NCBI GenBank assembly: GCA_001599595.1
Contig: BCHH01000004.1
Span: 503,905-567,904 of the forward strand
From: Beverwykella pulmonaria
Taxonomy: Eukaryota > Ascomycota > Dothideomycetes > Pleosporales > Melanommataceae
Direction: 5' to 3'
Length of the DNA: 64,000 nt
This document shows, piece by piece, positions 46,188 to 55,473 of this stretch. How positions within the stretch are numbered: position 1 is the first letter of the stretch; every line of letters starts with the position of its first letter. A program made the translations under genes and the position numbers. Under the pieces are notes generated by a model. The model saw only the letters and a list, made by a program, of their open reading frames with translations. It searched no databases and was not told where the DNA came from.

Positions 46188-47020
46188 ATGCTCAGACTCT
46201 CAAGCCGGCAAGCCCTCAAACTCCTTCGCAGTCCCCTCCATAATCTCCCCACCATTACTCTCTGTGGTCCTCTTCAAGCGCGCCATCTGCACAGTACGCC
46301 CCCTCTCCACGATGCCGCTCCATTCTCAGGTCCTCCATCCTATGTGACCATCGCTCGGCGCTGGTCTTCGAGTCCTACCCCAATGAGCTTCTTGGCGAAG
46401 AAGAAGGATGAAGAGGCCAGGAAGCGTGGTGAATTTGTTGATATCCATGATATTGGAGGGGTGGACCCGAATGACTATGACGTCCTGATTACGGATATGG
46501 ACAACAGAACGTTGCACTCTGAGATTTCGGAACTCGTTGGTATTCCGTACCTCAAGGAAGCTACGGACGATGAGGCCGATAAGGTAGTTACAAGCGCTCA
46601 AGGCTTTGTCTACGGCAAGAAGGCTCGCAATATACTTCCCTGTGTCCTCAAAATTAAAGGCATGGCCCGCTGGGTTTTCTTCCTTGTGAATACTGGGTCC
46701 CCATTGACTTACATCTCAGCTGAGGTAAGTTCACACATATAGGAAGAATACTCAGCCACTAATTTAACTCTGGACTGTGAAAAGCTTGAGTCTTAAAGAT
46801 GGAGAAGGCCCTTGGCTCGCTAAAATTGCCGGGTATGAACACCGAGTTTCCACGTCACCAGCACAATCGCATTTTAGTACAATCAACATTCTTGGCAACG
46901 ACTTCTGCTGGGAAAGACAAGTTTGTCCTTGGTATGGCAATGGCCATCGGGCGATAACTTATTACATTGGCGACAAGTGGGGTCCGCCTCTTAGGCGTGG
47001 CCCAACCCCTAAGCTATAAC
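46188..47020 (+). pseudogene. Broken gene for a retropepsin-like protein
   Basis: A first exon (46188-46724) encodes a Ser/Arg-rich, presequence-like N-terminus, then a helical part, and ends with MARWVFFLVNTGSPLTYISAE. That end resembles the Asp-Thr/Ser-Gly flap region of retropepsin-type aspartyl proteases with Asp changed to Asn. A second piece (46785-47020) has matching features (HFSTINILGNDFCW, YIGDKWGPPLRRGPTPKL). The good donor at 46725 (GTAAGT) and the acceptor at 46784 do not keep reading phase, so the gene needs an indel or has one. A function is not claimed. Confidence 0.45.
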
Positions 47021-47090
47021 GTTGTTATCAGTGTTTTACGGAGGATTTGCAGGCCGTGAGTAGCAGCGTTCAGTGTGTCCAACAACCAAG

Positions 47091-47290
47091 TTACTTGACT
47101 TGCTTGCTTGGCATTACTTGGTTACGTAACAAGCAAGTAAAGTAAAGGCTTATTTAAGCAAGCACAAGTAAGAGTTTTCACATTACTTGAAGTAACTTCA
47201 AGTTGCTTGACAGGTATGCTTTCATAGTTCTATCATGGATTCCAAATTAGGAAATATCACTAAGTAATGTCAAGCAAGCAAGTAAAGTAA
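47091..47290. mobile_element. MITE-like element with 32-bp terminal inverted repeats
   Basis: The left end (47091-47122, TTACTTGACTTGCTTGCTTG...) and the reverse complement of the right end (47259-47290) match at 29 of 32 positions. The element is about 200 bp, codes nothing and carries a 19-bp internal palindrome at 47185-47203 (ACTTGAAGT-A-ACTTCAAGT). That is the build of a non-autonomous DNA transposon. I could not fix a target-site duplication. Confidence 0.65.
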
Positions 47291-47780
47291 AGGGGTGATT
47301 TTTTACTTTGCTTGATGGACACTGGGCAGTGTTATGCCTGACACTGGACAGGAACGGAAAGAGCGGGCGGACGGGCTTCATAGCACTCGTCCAGAGCATG
47401 GACTTAGACATCATCAATACAACTCAGCTCACACACATTTCCATGCACCCACAATACCCGTCTAACTAATTACTATTTTATAGCCAGAATACATGTTTGT
47501 AGTAAGTTTTGCAGTTTATTGTGTAGTCTAAAAATTTGTTTTGCAGGTTACGATTTTAGGTCGATACAGTAGACCACCATGGCGTGAGTAGAGGAAAAGG
47601 AGGCGAAACCTCGGCTCATTTACTGTTCCTGGCACTAGTGGTGGCGGTGAGCCCATCTGGCCAATCAGCCCCACCCAGATTGACGCCTCAATTCTGACCT
47701 CCAAATAATATCTCCCACCGCCAGGCACGAAGCTCGAACTTCTAGTCTTCCTAACATTTCGAACACTCCAAGCCGCCACA
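47291..47780 (+). promoter_or_regulatory. Upstream region of the sphingolipid desaturase
   Basis: Between the MITE-like element and the desaturase start. No clear core-promoter motif is visible and no gene is supported. Confidence 0.3.
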
Positions 47781-49063
47781 ATGCGGTCCTCAGTCGCTAC
47801 CGCCACGCTACCACCCTCAAAGCCCGTGAAGAGAGGTGCAACGCCCGCAGCGGTAGAGACAAAAAGTGCTGCAGCGCCAGCCCTTGGGAGCGACGACGAC
47901 CACTTCCTATGGACATACACAGAAGAGCCGCACCGAACGCGGAGGCAAGCCATCATCAAGGCCCATCCAGAGGTACTGCAGCTCCATAGGTCTTTCTTTT
48001 ACTAGTGCTGATCCTGACCTTTCGGCTCTAGGTAACTAAGCTCTGCGGTCCTGAGCCCCTCACTAAATACGTCGTAACGGGTGTTGTTGCCCTTCAAGTG
48101 CTATGCGCATATCTCCTTAGGGATACGCCCTTCCTCTCATGGACGACCTTCCTCACTGCATACGTGATTGGAGCGACGGCGAACCAGAACCTCTTCCTCG
48201 CCATTCACGAGATATCACACAACTTGGCGTTCAGGAGCCCGCTGGCAAATAGAGTGTTTGCTGTGTTTGCGAACTTGCCAATTGGAATACCATATAGCGC
48301 ATCATTTAGGGTACGTACCAGCCCCGAAACGATGGGAAAATGTGGAAACAAGAAGCTAATTGCACCACAGCCCTACCACCTCACCCACCACAAGTCCCTC
48401 GGCGTCAATGGCTTGGACACCGACCTTCCCACCGCCTTCGAAGCCCTCTTCCTCGATTCCGTCGCCGGAAAAGCCTTCTTTGCAACCTTCCAGATCCTCT
48501 TCTACGCCCTTCGCCCTATGTTCGTATACCAGCTCCCGCTCACGAAAATCCACCTCTTCAACGTCATCGTCCAGCTCGCCTTCGACTATGCCTTAGCACA
48601 ATTCCTTGGAGGAAAGGCAGTGGGATACATGATACTGAGTTCATTCTTGGCTGGGAGTTTGCACCCATGCGCCGGCCACTTCATCGCAGAACACTACGTC
48701 TTCGAGAAGCCCGAAGCCTCCGCGCTCAACCCCGCGAACAGGATTCCGATCCCAGAAACATACTCCTACTATGGCCCACTCAACATCCTTACATACAACG
48801 TCGGGCTGCACAACGAGCACCACGACTTCCCCGCCGTGCCGTGGACGCGGCTTCCAACGTTGAACCGCATCGCTCACGAGTTCTACGACGAGTTGCCGTT
48901 CCATAAGAGCTGGACAAATGTCATTTGGCAATTTATCTTTGACAAGGATGTCAGTCTTTGGTGCCGTGTTAAGAGAACGGAGGGTGGAAGGAAGGTAGGC
49001 GGGTGGAATGAGGAAGAATTGGGTGCAAATGAGGCTAAAGGTCCTATTCCGGGTGTGAGATAG
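47781..49063 (+). CDS. Sphingolipid delta(4)-desaturase (DEGS/Dsd1 family)
   Basis: Exons 47781-47972, 48032-48310 and 48371-49063 (introns 59 and 60 nt, both phase 0) encode about 387 aa. The enzyme makes the 4,5-trans double bond of ceramide in the ER (known). All three histidine boxes of the membrane di-iron desaturases are present: HEISHN, HLTHH and HNEHHD. The N-terminal lipid-desaturase signature (DDHFLWTYTEEPH, RRQAIIKAHPE) and hydrophobic spans (VVTGVVALQVLCAYLL, FLAGSLHPCAGHF) also fit. The second intron is a multiple of three without stops and would add 20 residues if retained. In fungi this enzyme feeds glucosylceramide synthesis. Confidence 0.94.
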
Positions 49064-51064
49064 GACCTGTGCTACAGGAAATGTTCGTGAAAGGAGTTAT
49101 GTGTAATATACGGATAGAGGTGGGGTTGGGAGTTTCATATCAGACCGTTAAACGCAGCACGGAAATAACAAGAGCGCACCACCACCAGCAGATTTTTTAT
49201 ATTGATAGTGTGACTAACACACTCGTGCAGTCGATAAAGGTCTGCAGTCTGCTCACCTGTTCCGCACTCGAGTCATATGCAACACCCAGTTCGAGCGGAC
49301 TAAGCAAGATATCGACCGCTGCTAGCCTTGTGTAGTGCTCCCGTATGTGAAAGAGGACATATAGATCATGGGACAAACACAGCAGACTTGAGGCAACATT
49401 TATCATGGATATGTATATGGACCTTTCATCCCTAAAACAGACGGAGCCTTTCTCACCGCACTGCTTTTCTCCAAAATTAAAACAATATGAGGCCTTAATC
49501 ATGGACTGCTCTTGCGGTGTGTTGAGTTCTAAAAGGAAATGGGAAACGTCCACGGCACCTCCCTTTTTCGCAGACTAAAACTCCACTTTTGGGGTGTGGC
49601 GCTGTTCTATGTTTGGAGCGCCAACGAAACATTCAGCATGATAAAAAATCCGAGTCGCAATACCGAGAACCATCCATTCAACGGCATATTGCCTTCAACA
49701 TCTATAAAAAGGGCCTTCGAGTTTCACAACACTCCAGCGCCTCGGGAGCCTTGCACGATATATAAACTGCCCCCTGTCGCCTGACCCCTCCTACATACGA
49801 ATCATTCCCTCCCACGAAGCCAAGGTACGTTATGAAGTGCTCCCAACGGCGGAAATATTTGAGAAAGTCTGAAGACATGGGGTGCTGTGTTCAGTGGACG
49901 ATCTTGGGTCAACGGCATGGTGGTGTTAGCAGGAAAGGGGACGGCGATGCTAAGCCTTATCAGTATTAGCCAATTCATCCCAAGCCATTTAAGGACGAAT
50001 CCTGGAATCATGAGTTTGGTGCATATTCCTCGTACTATGTCTATTCTCCTTCCTAAGTACCCTAGATGGCACGATCATCAACACTTCACTCCCTACAATC
50101 ACCCGTGCGATTGGAGGTAGCAAGGAACAGCCAACACTCTATAAGGCCTTGACCTTCTCATTTTAGTCCTTCAAAGAAGCACGACTATCGCAGAATTACT
50201 TCTCTTTTTGGACTTGCACACAGCACTAAAGTGGGAGCATGAAGGGGTTTGAGGCGACCTTTTGGCTAGCTCTTTAGGCATAGTAGAAATGTGTGGAGAG
50301 GAATGAGATGTATTTGTAAACCCCCCCCCCCCCCCCTGAGAGGCTATAACAGACCAAGAGTGCTTGAATAGTAGCGGCTCATTCATGTTCATTTCTTTTC
50401 ATCTTCAACATTCTCAGGAGAGTGTGAGGTTGTAGCTGCCTCTGCATGTAGGTAGTAAACTGGTGGTAAAGCGAGAGACCATAGATGACATTGAAGACGG
50501 ATCGTGAGTACCAAAGAGAGAACAAGAAATCGATGAGAGTGGGAGGATGCGGAAAACAGCGGGGGTCTAGATATGTCAACGTTGCTTCAGCTCAGAAGAA
50601 AATAGAATCGGCAGTCAAGCATGCAAACTCGGGGTCGGTAATCGATATTTCGCTCTAGCCGCCTACAAGAGCCGGTTTGGATCGTATTTGAACGTGAGAT
50701 TCTATCTGCTACCCTTGGCTGGACCTCATTGGAAGTTTGACGCTTCGGAAACTGAAGATATATGGATGTTTCTGGAGCGTATGTTGAGAAGCGTGATGGC
50801 CAATGAACGAATGATTGAATCGGGGCACAGTCTGCATGGGCTGAGAGTGAATGAGTTTTGTTGTTAACTCCATACCCATGGTTCTTCTAGTCTGTAAAGA
50901 GCTTCTGTGTTTTCGTTCGCATCTGTGAGAGCGTGTATTAGGTAGCGCAGTGTTTTTTAACTGTAAAACCGAACTGAGAACGAGTGAATAGATTGAGACA
51001 CACTGTATTGATTACCTATTTGACTTCGCCACCCATTACATGTCTCAAGCTTGGCTGTATGCGC
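49064..51064. other. Gene-poor stretch with a poly-C tract
   Basis: No gene is supported in 2 kb. There is a run of 16 C at 50321-50336. TATA-like motifs occur near 49703 and 49759 without a downstream gene. Confidence 0.35.
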
Positions 51065-51460
51065 TTAGAAGTATTTGCCAGATGTCATACCCAATAGACC
51101 CCAAAGCGCAACCGCACTCGTGGATAGCACACGGAACATGGTCGAGCCTGGGGCACCTTCCTTAGAGCACACCACACCATCGATTAACGCCATCCACCCC
51201 ATTGAGGCGATCAAAATATCCATAGCCTCTAGATATCCACCCAAGTACATTCCCCAGATAGCGATGCCAATAGTTGACACGCGGGCTGAGCCGACCTTGA
51301 TAATGGGCCAGGCAGCCTTAGAGACAGCGATGTGTTGGGGAAAGCCGAATTTTAGGAGAGCCGCCTCGGGCCCGTGGGTGAAGGGCATCATTCCGCCAAT
51401 GGTGATGGTAGTGGCGAGGAGGAGAGGGGGGAAGTGTCTAAGGGTGAAGTGGTCGAACAT
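51065..51460 (-). CDS. Small membrane protein, DUF4267-like
   Basis: A single exon of 131 aa starting at ATG 51460; an in-frame start 35 codons upstream is less likely because that part is not conserved-looking. It has about four hydrophobic segments (LLLATTITIGGMMPFT, STIGIAIWGMYLGGYL, ILIASMGWMALIDGVV, LSTSAVALWGLLG). The pattern fits the fungal DUF4267 family of unknown role. No partner gene is adjacent. Confidence 0.7.
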   Translation of the reverse strand: MFDHFTLRHFPPLLLATTITIGGMMPFTHGPEAALLKFGFPQHIAVSKAAWPIIKVGSARVSTIGIAIWGMYLGGYLEAMDILIASMGWMALIDGVVCSKEGAPGSTMFRVLSTSAVALWGLLGMTSGKYF

Positions 51461-52182
51461 GATGTTGGGTGGATTTTGGTTGAAGTGTTGAAAAGGTGTT
51501 TGGTATGGGACTGGATGAGTAGACGAAGGAATTGCTTTTGATGTGCACACGCTGTAGACTCGCAACGAGTAAACAGGTATTTAGAAAAATGGTTCGAGGT
51601 AAAAGAACAGTTGGGGATATGAAATGTAAGCCCTTGGCTATGAGGCACAGTTCAAATAAGATCTCACTGGTAAGGCAAACGCCAAGCTGGAGACGTGGAG
51701 GTGTCCGTAAACGCTCTTTCCACCTTTATGATAATATTCTACACTGCAGACCTCCCAAGCCCAAAAAAACTTAAAAACTTATAATGCACCATACGGGTTG
51801 TATGGACGGGACTAGTCACCATATGGCTGGTGCGGTTAGATGCAGACGATGGAGGGCGCCATGGTTTAGAGGATGTTGAAAACTCAAAATAGTGTACCAG
51901 CTAATGGCGTTGCATCGACAGTGAAGCACTGTCCGGTGCTCGAACTAAGCAGAATGGCACAACACTAGGGAACCCAAAGGGCAGCAGAAGGGGATAGGTA
52001 AGGAGATTCATGTGGCAAGTAACACCCATAGGTGATTAAAAGCAAACGGCGGATATTGGGAGTGTTGCAGAAGACTCTTCGTGCAGACCGGAGAGAAATG
52101 GGGATGCTTGCAATATGTTACTCCCTCTTCCGTTTATATACACAGAACGTACATATCAGTACAATATCTTCTTCTACTTTAC
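51461..52182. other. Intergenic
   Basis: Between the DUF4267-like gene and the end of mS23, both on the minus strand. No gene is supported. The right part likely holds the 3' UTR of mS23. Confidence 0.35.
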
Positions 52183-52989
52183 CTACACCAGCCCCGATAG
52201 TGCATCCTTTGGTTCGTTTGGTGCCTTTGCTTTCTGCAACATCTCCTCCCCAGCCTCCTCATCAAGATCCTCTAGCACTGGCTCATCGCTCGTTTGCGGC
52301 CCCGAAAACATCTGAGCACGCATCTGCTGCTCGTCCTCGATCTGTTTAGCAGCCCACTTCTTCCAGTTCTCCCAACTCCTGTCCTCAAGCTCCATACCAA
52401 TCTCCAGCGGGCCCTTGCCAAAGTATGCGCCGACATGTAACGCCTCTTCTTTAGCGATACGCCGCCGTATATCCTCGAGGTGGCGGTGCTGATAGAATTC
52501 GCGGCGGGCGGTGTCGTAGGCAGCCGAGCGGGAGAGCCTCTGGTGCTTCATGAGCCACATTTGGCGCTGGACGACACTGTTATATTATATTAGCAGGAAA
52601 TTCCCAAACACTCGATTGGAGGTGGCCCACCTCTCGCCATCTAACTGCTTCCCCGGCTGCACAATGCTACTCCAGTCATAGTCCTTCGAGTCGTTCCCAC
52701 TATCCTCCACCACTAATCTCGGCCGTGCGAGCTCCCACGGGTGGTCGCCAAAGAATTCTGACCGCAGCTTGTCTTCTGGGTATACAATTGGGAGGGGCTG
52801 GAACATTCTACTGGGCTTCTTGGTGCCTCGGACGCGTGGAGCTCGCTGAATAGGCCGTGATAGGGTCTCGCCCGGAGGAATGTCGCCCACAATGCCATAC
52901 CATTGTGGGAGGTGGGGGATGCGTTTGGATTCGACGAGGGCGAGGGCGGCTTGGCGGACGCGGAGAGGGCGAAAGTCGTAGCGGCCCAT
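52183..52989 (-). CDS. Mitochondrial small ribosomal subunit protein mS23 (Rsm25)
   Basis: Exons 52631-52989 and 52183-52576 (54-nt intron GTGGGC...AACAG) encode about 250 aa. The start MGRYDFRPLRVRQ, then RIPHLPQWYGIVGDIPP and the RQMWLMKHQRLSRSAAYDTARREFY helix-rich part are typical of fungal mS23, a component of the mitoribosomal small subunit. ATG 52989 is chosen because MGRYDF is the family start; a frame-matched ATG at 53025 would add 12 residues. It is divergent from a mitochondrial-type PPR gene, so the two may share a promoter. Confidence 0.9.
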
Positions 52990-53333
52990 GGCGGGCGGGG
53001 GAATCGCAGGGCTATTCGAGGACACGAGGGCTATCGCATTGACTTAGGATGGTGTAATGCGGCACAGAGCTGTGTAGCGGGCGCAATTGGTCGTAGTGTT
53101 TGTTGGTGCTGTCGATATCGAATTCAGAGAAAAAGCTTGGAGATCGACATCTCTTGGCGCCGGCGAGAAAGTTTCCAAACGCGAAGCTCCGTGACCTCAC
53201 ATCGCCAGCGCCACCCCTCGCACACTCAGATATCGCTACCGCCCAGCCAATGGCTTCGTCTTGATCTCTGTGACCAGTTCTTCCAATGGAAATCCGGACC
53301 CCAGGATCGCGCTGACACAATGCCCGCAAGCTC
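52990..53333. promoter_or_regulatory. Bidirectional promoter, mS23 / PPR protein
   Basis: 344 bp between the two start codons. Both products are expected in mitochondria, which would suit joint control. No specific motif is claimed. Confidence 0.45.
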
Positions 53334-55127
53334 ATGTCCCTCTTCCGCACCCTCGACCGGACGACGAGCACCACCGCCCCCGCTGTCTCTTGCGCGGGGA
53401 ACACCCGACCCGTTCTGGGGTTTCTATACCCGACACGATACGATAAGCCGTCCCGTCGCTGCTTTCACAGAAATGCTGTGTGCAGACCACCGCGACTTCC
53501 TTCGCCGACGGCCAAGCACATGGACAATTTCTTCATCCAGACCCTAGTGCGGGCAGCGTCCTGCGAACAACACGCCAAGCAGATATCTACCTATCGGAAC
53601 ATACTCCCCCTCACATTGACACACCACAAGGCGCGGCGGAAAAGCATAATACACATTCGCGAAAGATGCGAGTCCAAGTCTACGAAGGTAACGAAAACTG
53701 GGCCTTTGGGGAAGGTCAAGCAGTTTGCAGAGAAGGAATTGAAGGCATTAGTCGACTACTATGGAATGAATCTGAACACGGAGCCTGAGGAAGAGCCGGC
53801 AGATGATGGACCCCTGATGTGGAACGTGGGAAACGACCACCAGCCCTGGCCTGTCCGCGAACTCCACCACGCAAAGTACATCACGGAATTGGAAGAAATG
53901 CTCAAGGATGTAGAGACACCTCACGAAGATGTCTTCAACTGTTACAAGCGCCTCCCGGCCCCGGGTGTCGTCTATCTCTGCACCAGGACAATTCGCGCCC
54001 TCCTCCACCACCTATCCATCGTCGAGCGCGCCTCCCCAGAGTCCATGCAGCGCTTCCTCTCCATCCTCGACGACATGAAGAATGCGCACATACACATCAT
54101 CCGTTCGGAGTGGACGTCGGCCATCTACTTCGCCGGCCGCTTCTTGGGCAAGGTCTCCACCGACGAACTGCAATCCGCCCTCTACATCTGGCGCGACATG
54201 GAGAAACGGGCCGGCGTGCGAGGCGGGCACGTGACACTTAACGTGCTCTTCGACGTCGCCGTCAAAGCCGGAAAATATACCCTCGCTGAGACATTCTTAA
54301 AAGAGATGCTGGCCCGCAAGCTCAAAATCCACCGCCATTTCCGAGTATCCTTATTGTACTACTACGGAGTACTACAGAACGGTGACGCGGTACGAAAAAC
54401 CTATCAGGAACTCGTCACCTCGGGCGATGTCGTAGACACAGTCGTCATGAACGCTGTCATTGCCGCCTTGATCCGCGCTGGCGAGCCTGCAGCCGCCGAA
54501 CACGTCTTCGAGCGGATGAAGCGCCTACACGCCAACAAAACCGCCGAGCACCAGAGACCCCTGCCTCGGAATTGGCGCGAACGTCGAAATGTAGGCCTCC
54601 ATCTCACTTACGAAAGCCTTCGTCTGGCTGAAAGAAAGGACCGGGCTAAACGCATGGAACTCCAGGACTTTGCGCCTATTGCACCAGACTCTCGGACATA
54701 TGGGTTGATTATCCGACATCATTCTTCGACTGCGGGAAATATCGACCGTGTTTATGAGCTGCTCGAGGAAATGCGTCACAATGAAATCTCCATTGATGGC
54801 ACCATCTTCATTGTCATCTTGTACGGCTTCTCATCCTTCGGCGGCGTTCGGTACTCTTCATGGACACGCGACAAGCTCGAGCGCCTATGGGCCATGTTTC
54901 TGAAATCTGTGGAAGACGGCGTGCAGCGGACGTGGCTGTCGAGCATGAGTGTTATCGTGGCTTTGAAGGCGTTCAAGAGGTGCAGCGATGCGGAGCGCAC
55001 GCTTAGAGCTTGGGAAGAGGTGCGACGCGTGTGGGAACCAAATCCCACTGAGAAAGAAGATATTGTTAGAGTGCTGAGGAGGCTGATACCCGATCATACT
55101 TTTTTTGATCCGTCGGGAGGCGAGTAG
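53334..55127 (+). CDS. Mitochondrial pentatricopeptide repeat (PPR) protein
   Basis: One exon of 597 aa. The first 60 residues are rich in Arg, Ser and Pro with few acids (RYDKPSRRCFHRNAV), fitting mitochondrial import. From about residue 210 the chain is paired helices with PPR character: VTLNVLFDVAVKAGKYTLAE, VVMNAVIAALIRAGEPAAAE, RTYGLIIRHHSSTAGNIDR, TIFIVILYGFSSFGG. PPR proteins bind organelle RNA, and in fungi they stabilise or help translate single mitochondrial mRNAs; the target is not readable. An internal ATG at 53520 would shorten it by 62 residues. Confidence 0.85.
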   Translation: MSLFRTLDRTTSTTAPAVSCAGNTRPVLGFLYPTRYDKPSRRCFHRNAVCRPPRLPSPTAKHMDNFFIQTLVRAASCEQHAKQISTYRNILPLTLTHHKARRKSIIHIRERCESKSTKVTKTGPLGKVKQFAEKELKALVDYYGMNLNTEPEEEPADDGPLMWNVGNDHQPWPVRELHHAKYITELEEMLKDVETPHEDVFNCYKRLPAPGVVYLCTRTIRALLHHLSIVERASPESMQRFLSILDDMKNAHIHIIRSEWTSAIYFAGRFLGKVSTDELQSALYIWRDMEKRAGVRGGHVTLNVLFDVAVKAGKYTLAETFLKEMLARKLKIHRHFRVSLLYYYGVLQNGDAVRKTYQELVTSGDVVDTVVMNAVIAALIRAGEPAAAEHVFERMKRLHANKTAEHQRPLPRNWRERRNVGLHLTYESLRLAERKDRAKRMELQDFAPIAPDSRTYGLIIRHHSSTAGNIDRVYELLEEMRHNEISIDGTIFIVILYGFSSFGGVRYSSWTRDKLERLWAMFLKSVEDGVQRTWLSSMSVIVALKAFKRCSDAERTLRAWEEVRRVWEPNPTEKEDIVRVLRRLIPDHTFFDPSGGE

Positions 55128-55473
55128 ACGAGATATTGATATATGTGTTGCGGATTTGGACTTGTACAATATATTTTTGTTCTTATCGGGATCCGTAGAA
55201 CACATTGAAGTTCGAAGGGATGAATGTCTCACAATCAAACTCCGTTATTCAAAGCCACAGCGTAAAACAAGGCCACTCTTTTCCCATCTTAACCTCTCCT
55301 TCGAGATTGCCCACTGCCAACATTCACGAACTGCTTCCTCTCATCGTGACACAAACTGTCTTTTGCGTGGTTACCTTCAACTTAAAGGAAGAAGGGAAGA
55401 CAATAGGAACAAACCAGTTACTGTAAAGAGAGAATAATAGCAAAGACTACTTCAATTCGACAAACGTTTTTAA
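55128..55473. other. Convergent 3' intergenic region
   Basis: The PPR gene (+) and the NLR gene (-) end toward each other over 346 bp. No gene is supported. Confidence 0.35.
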
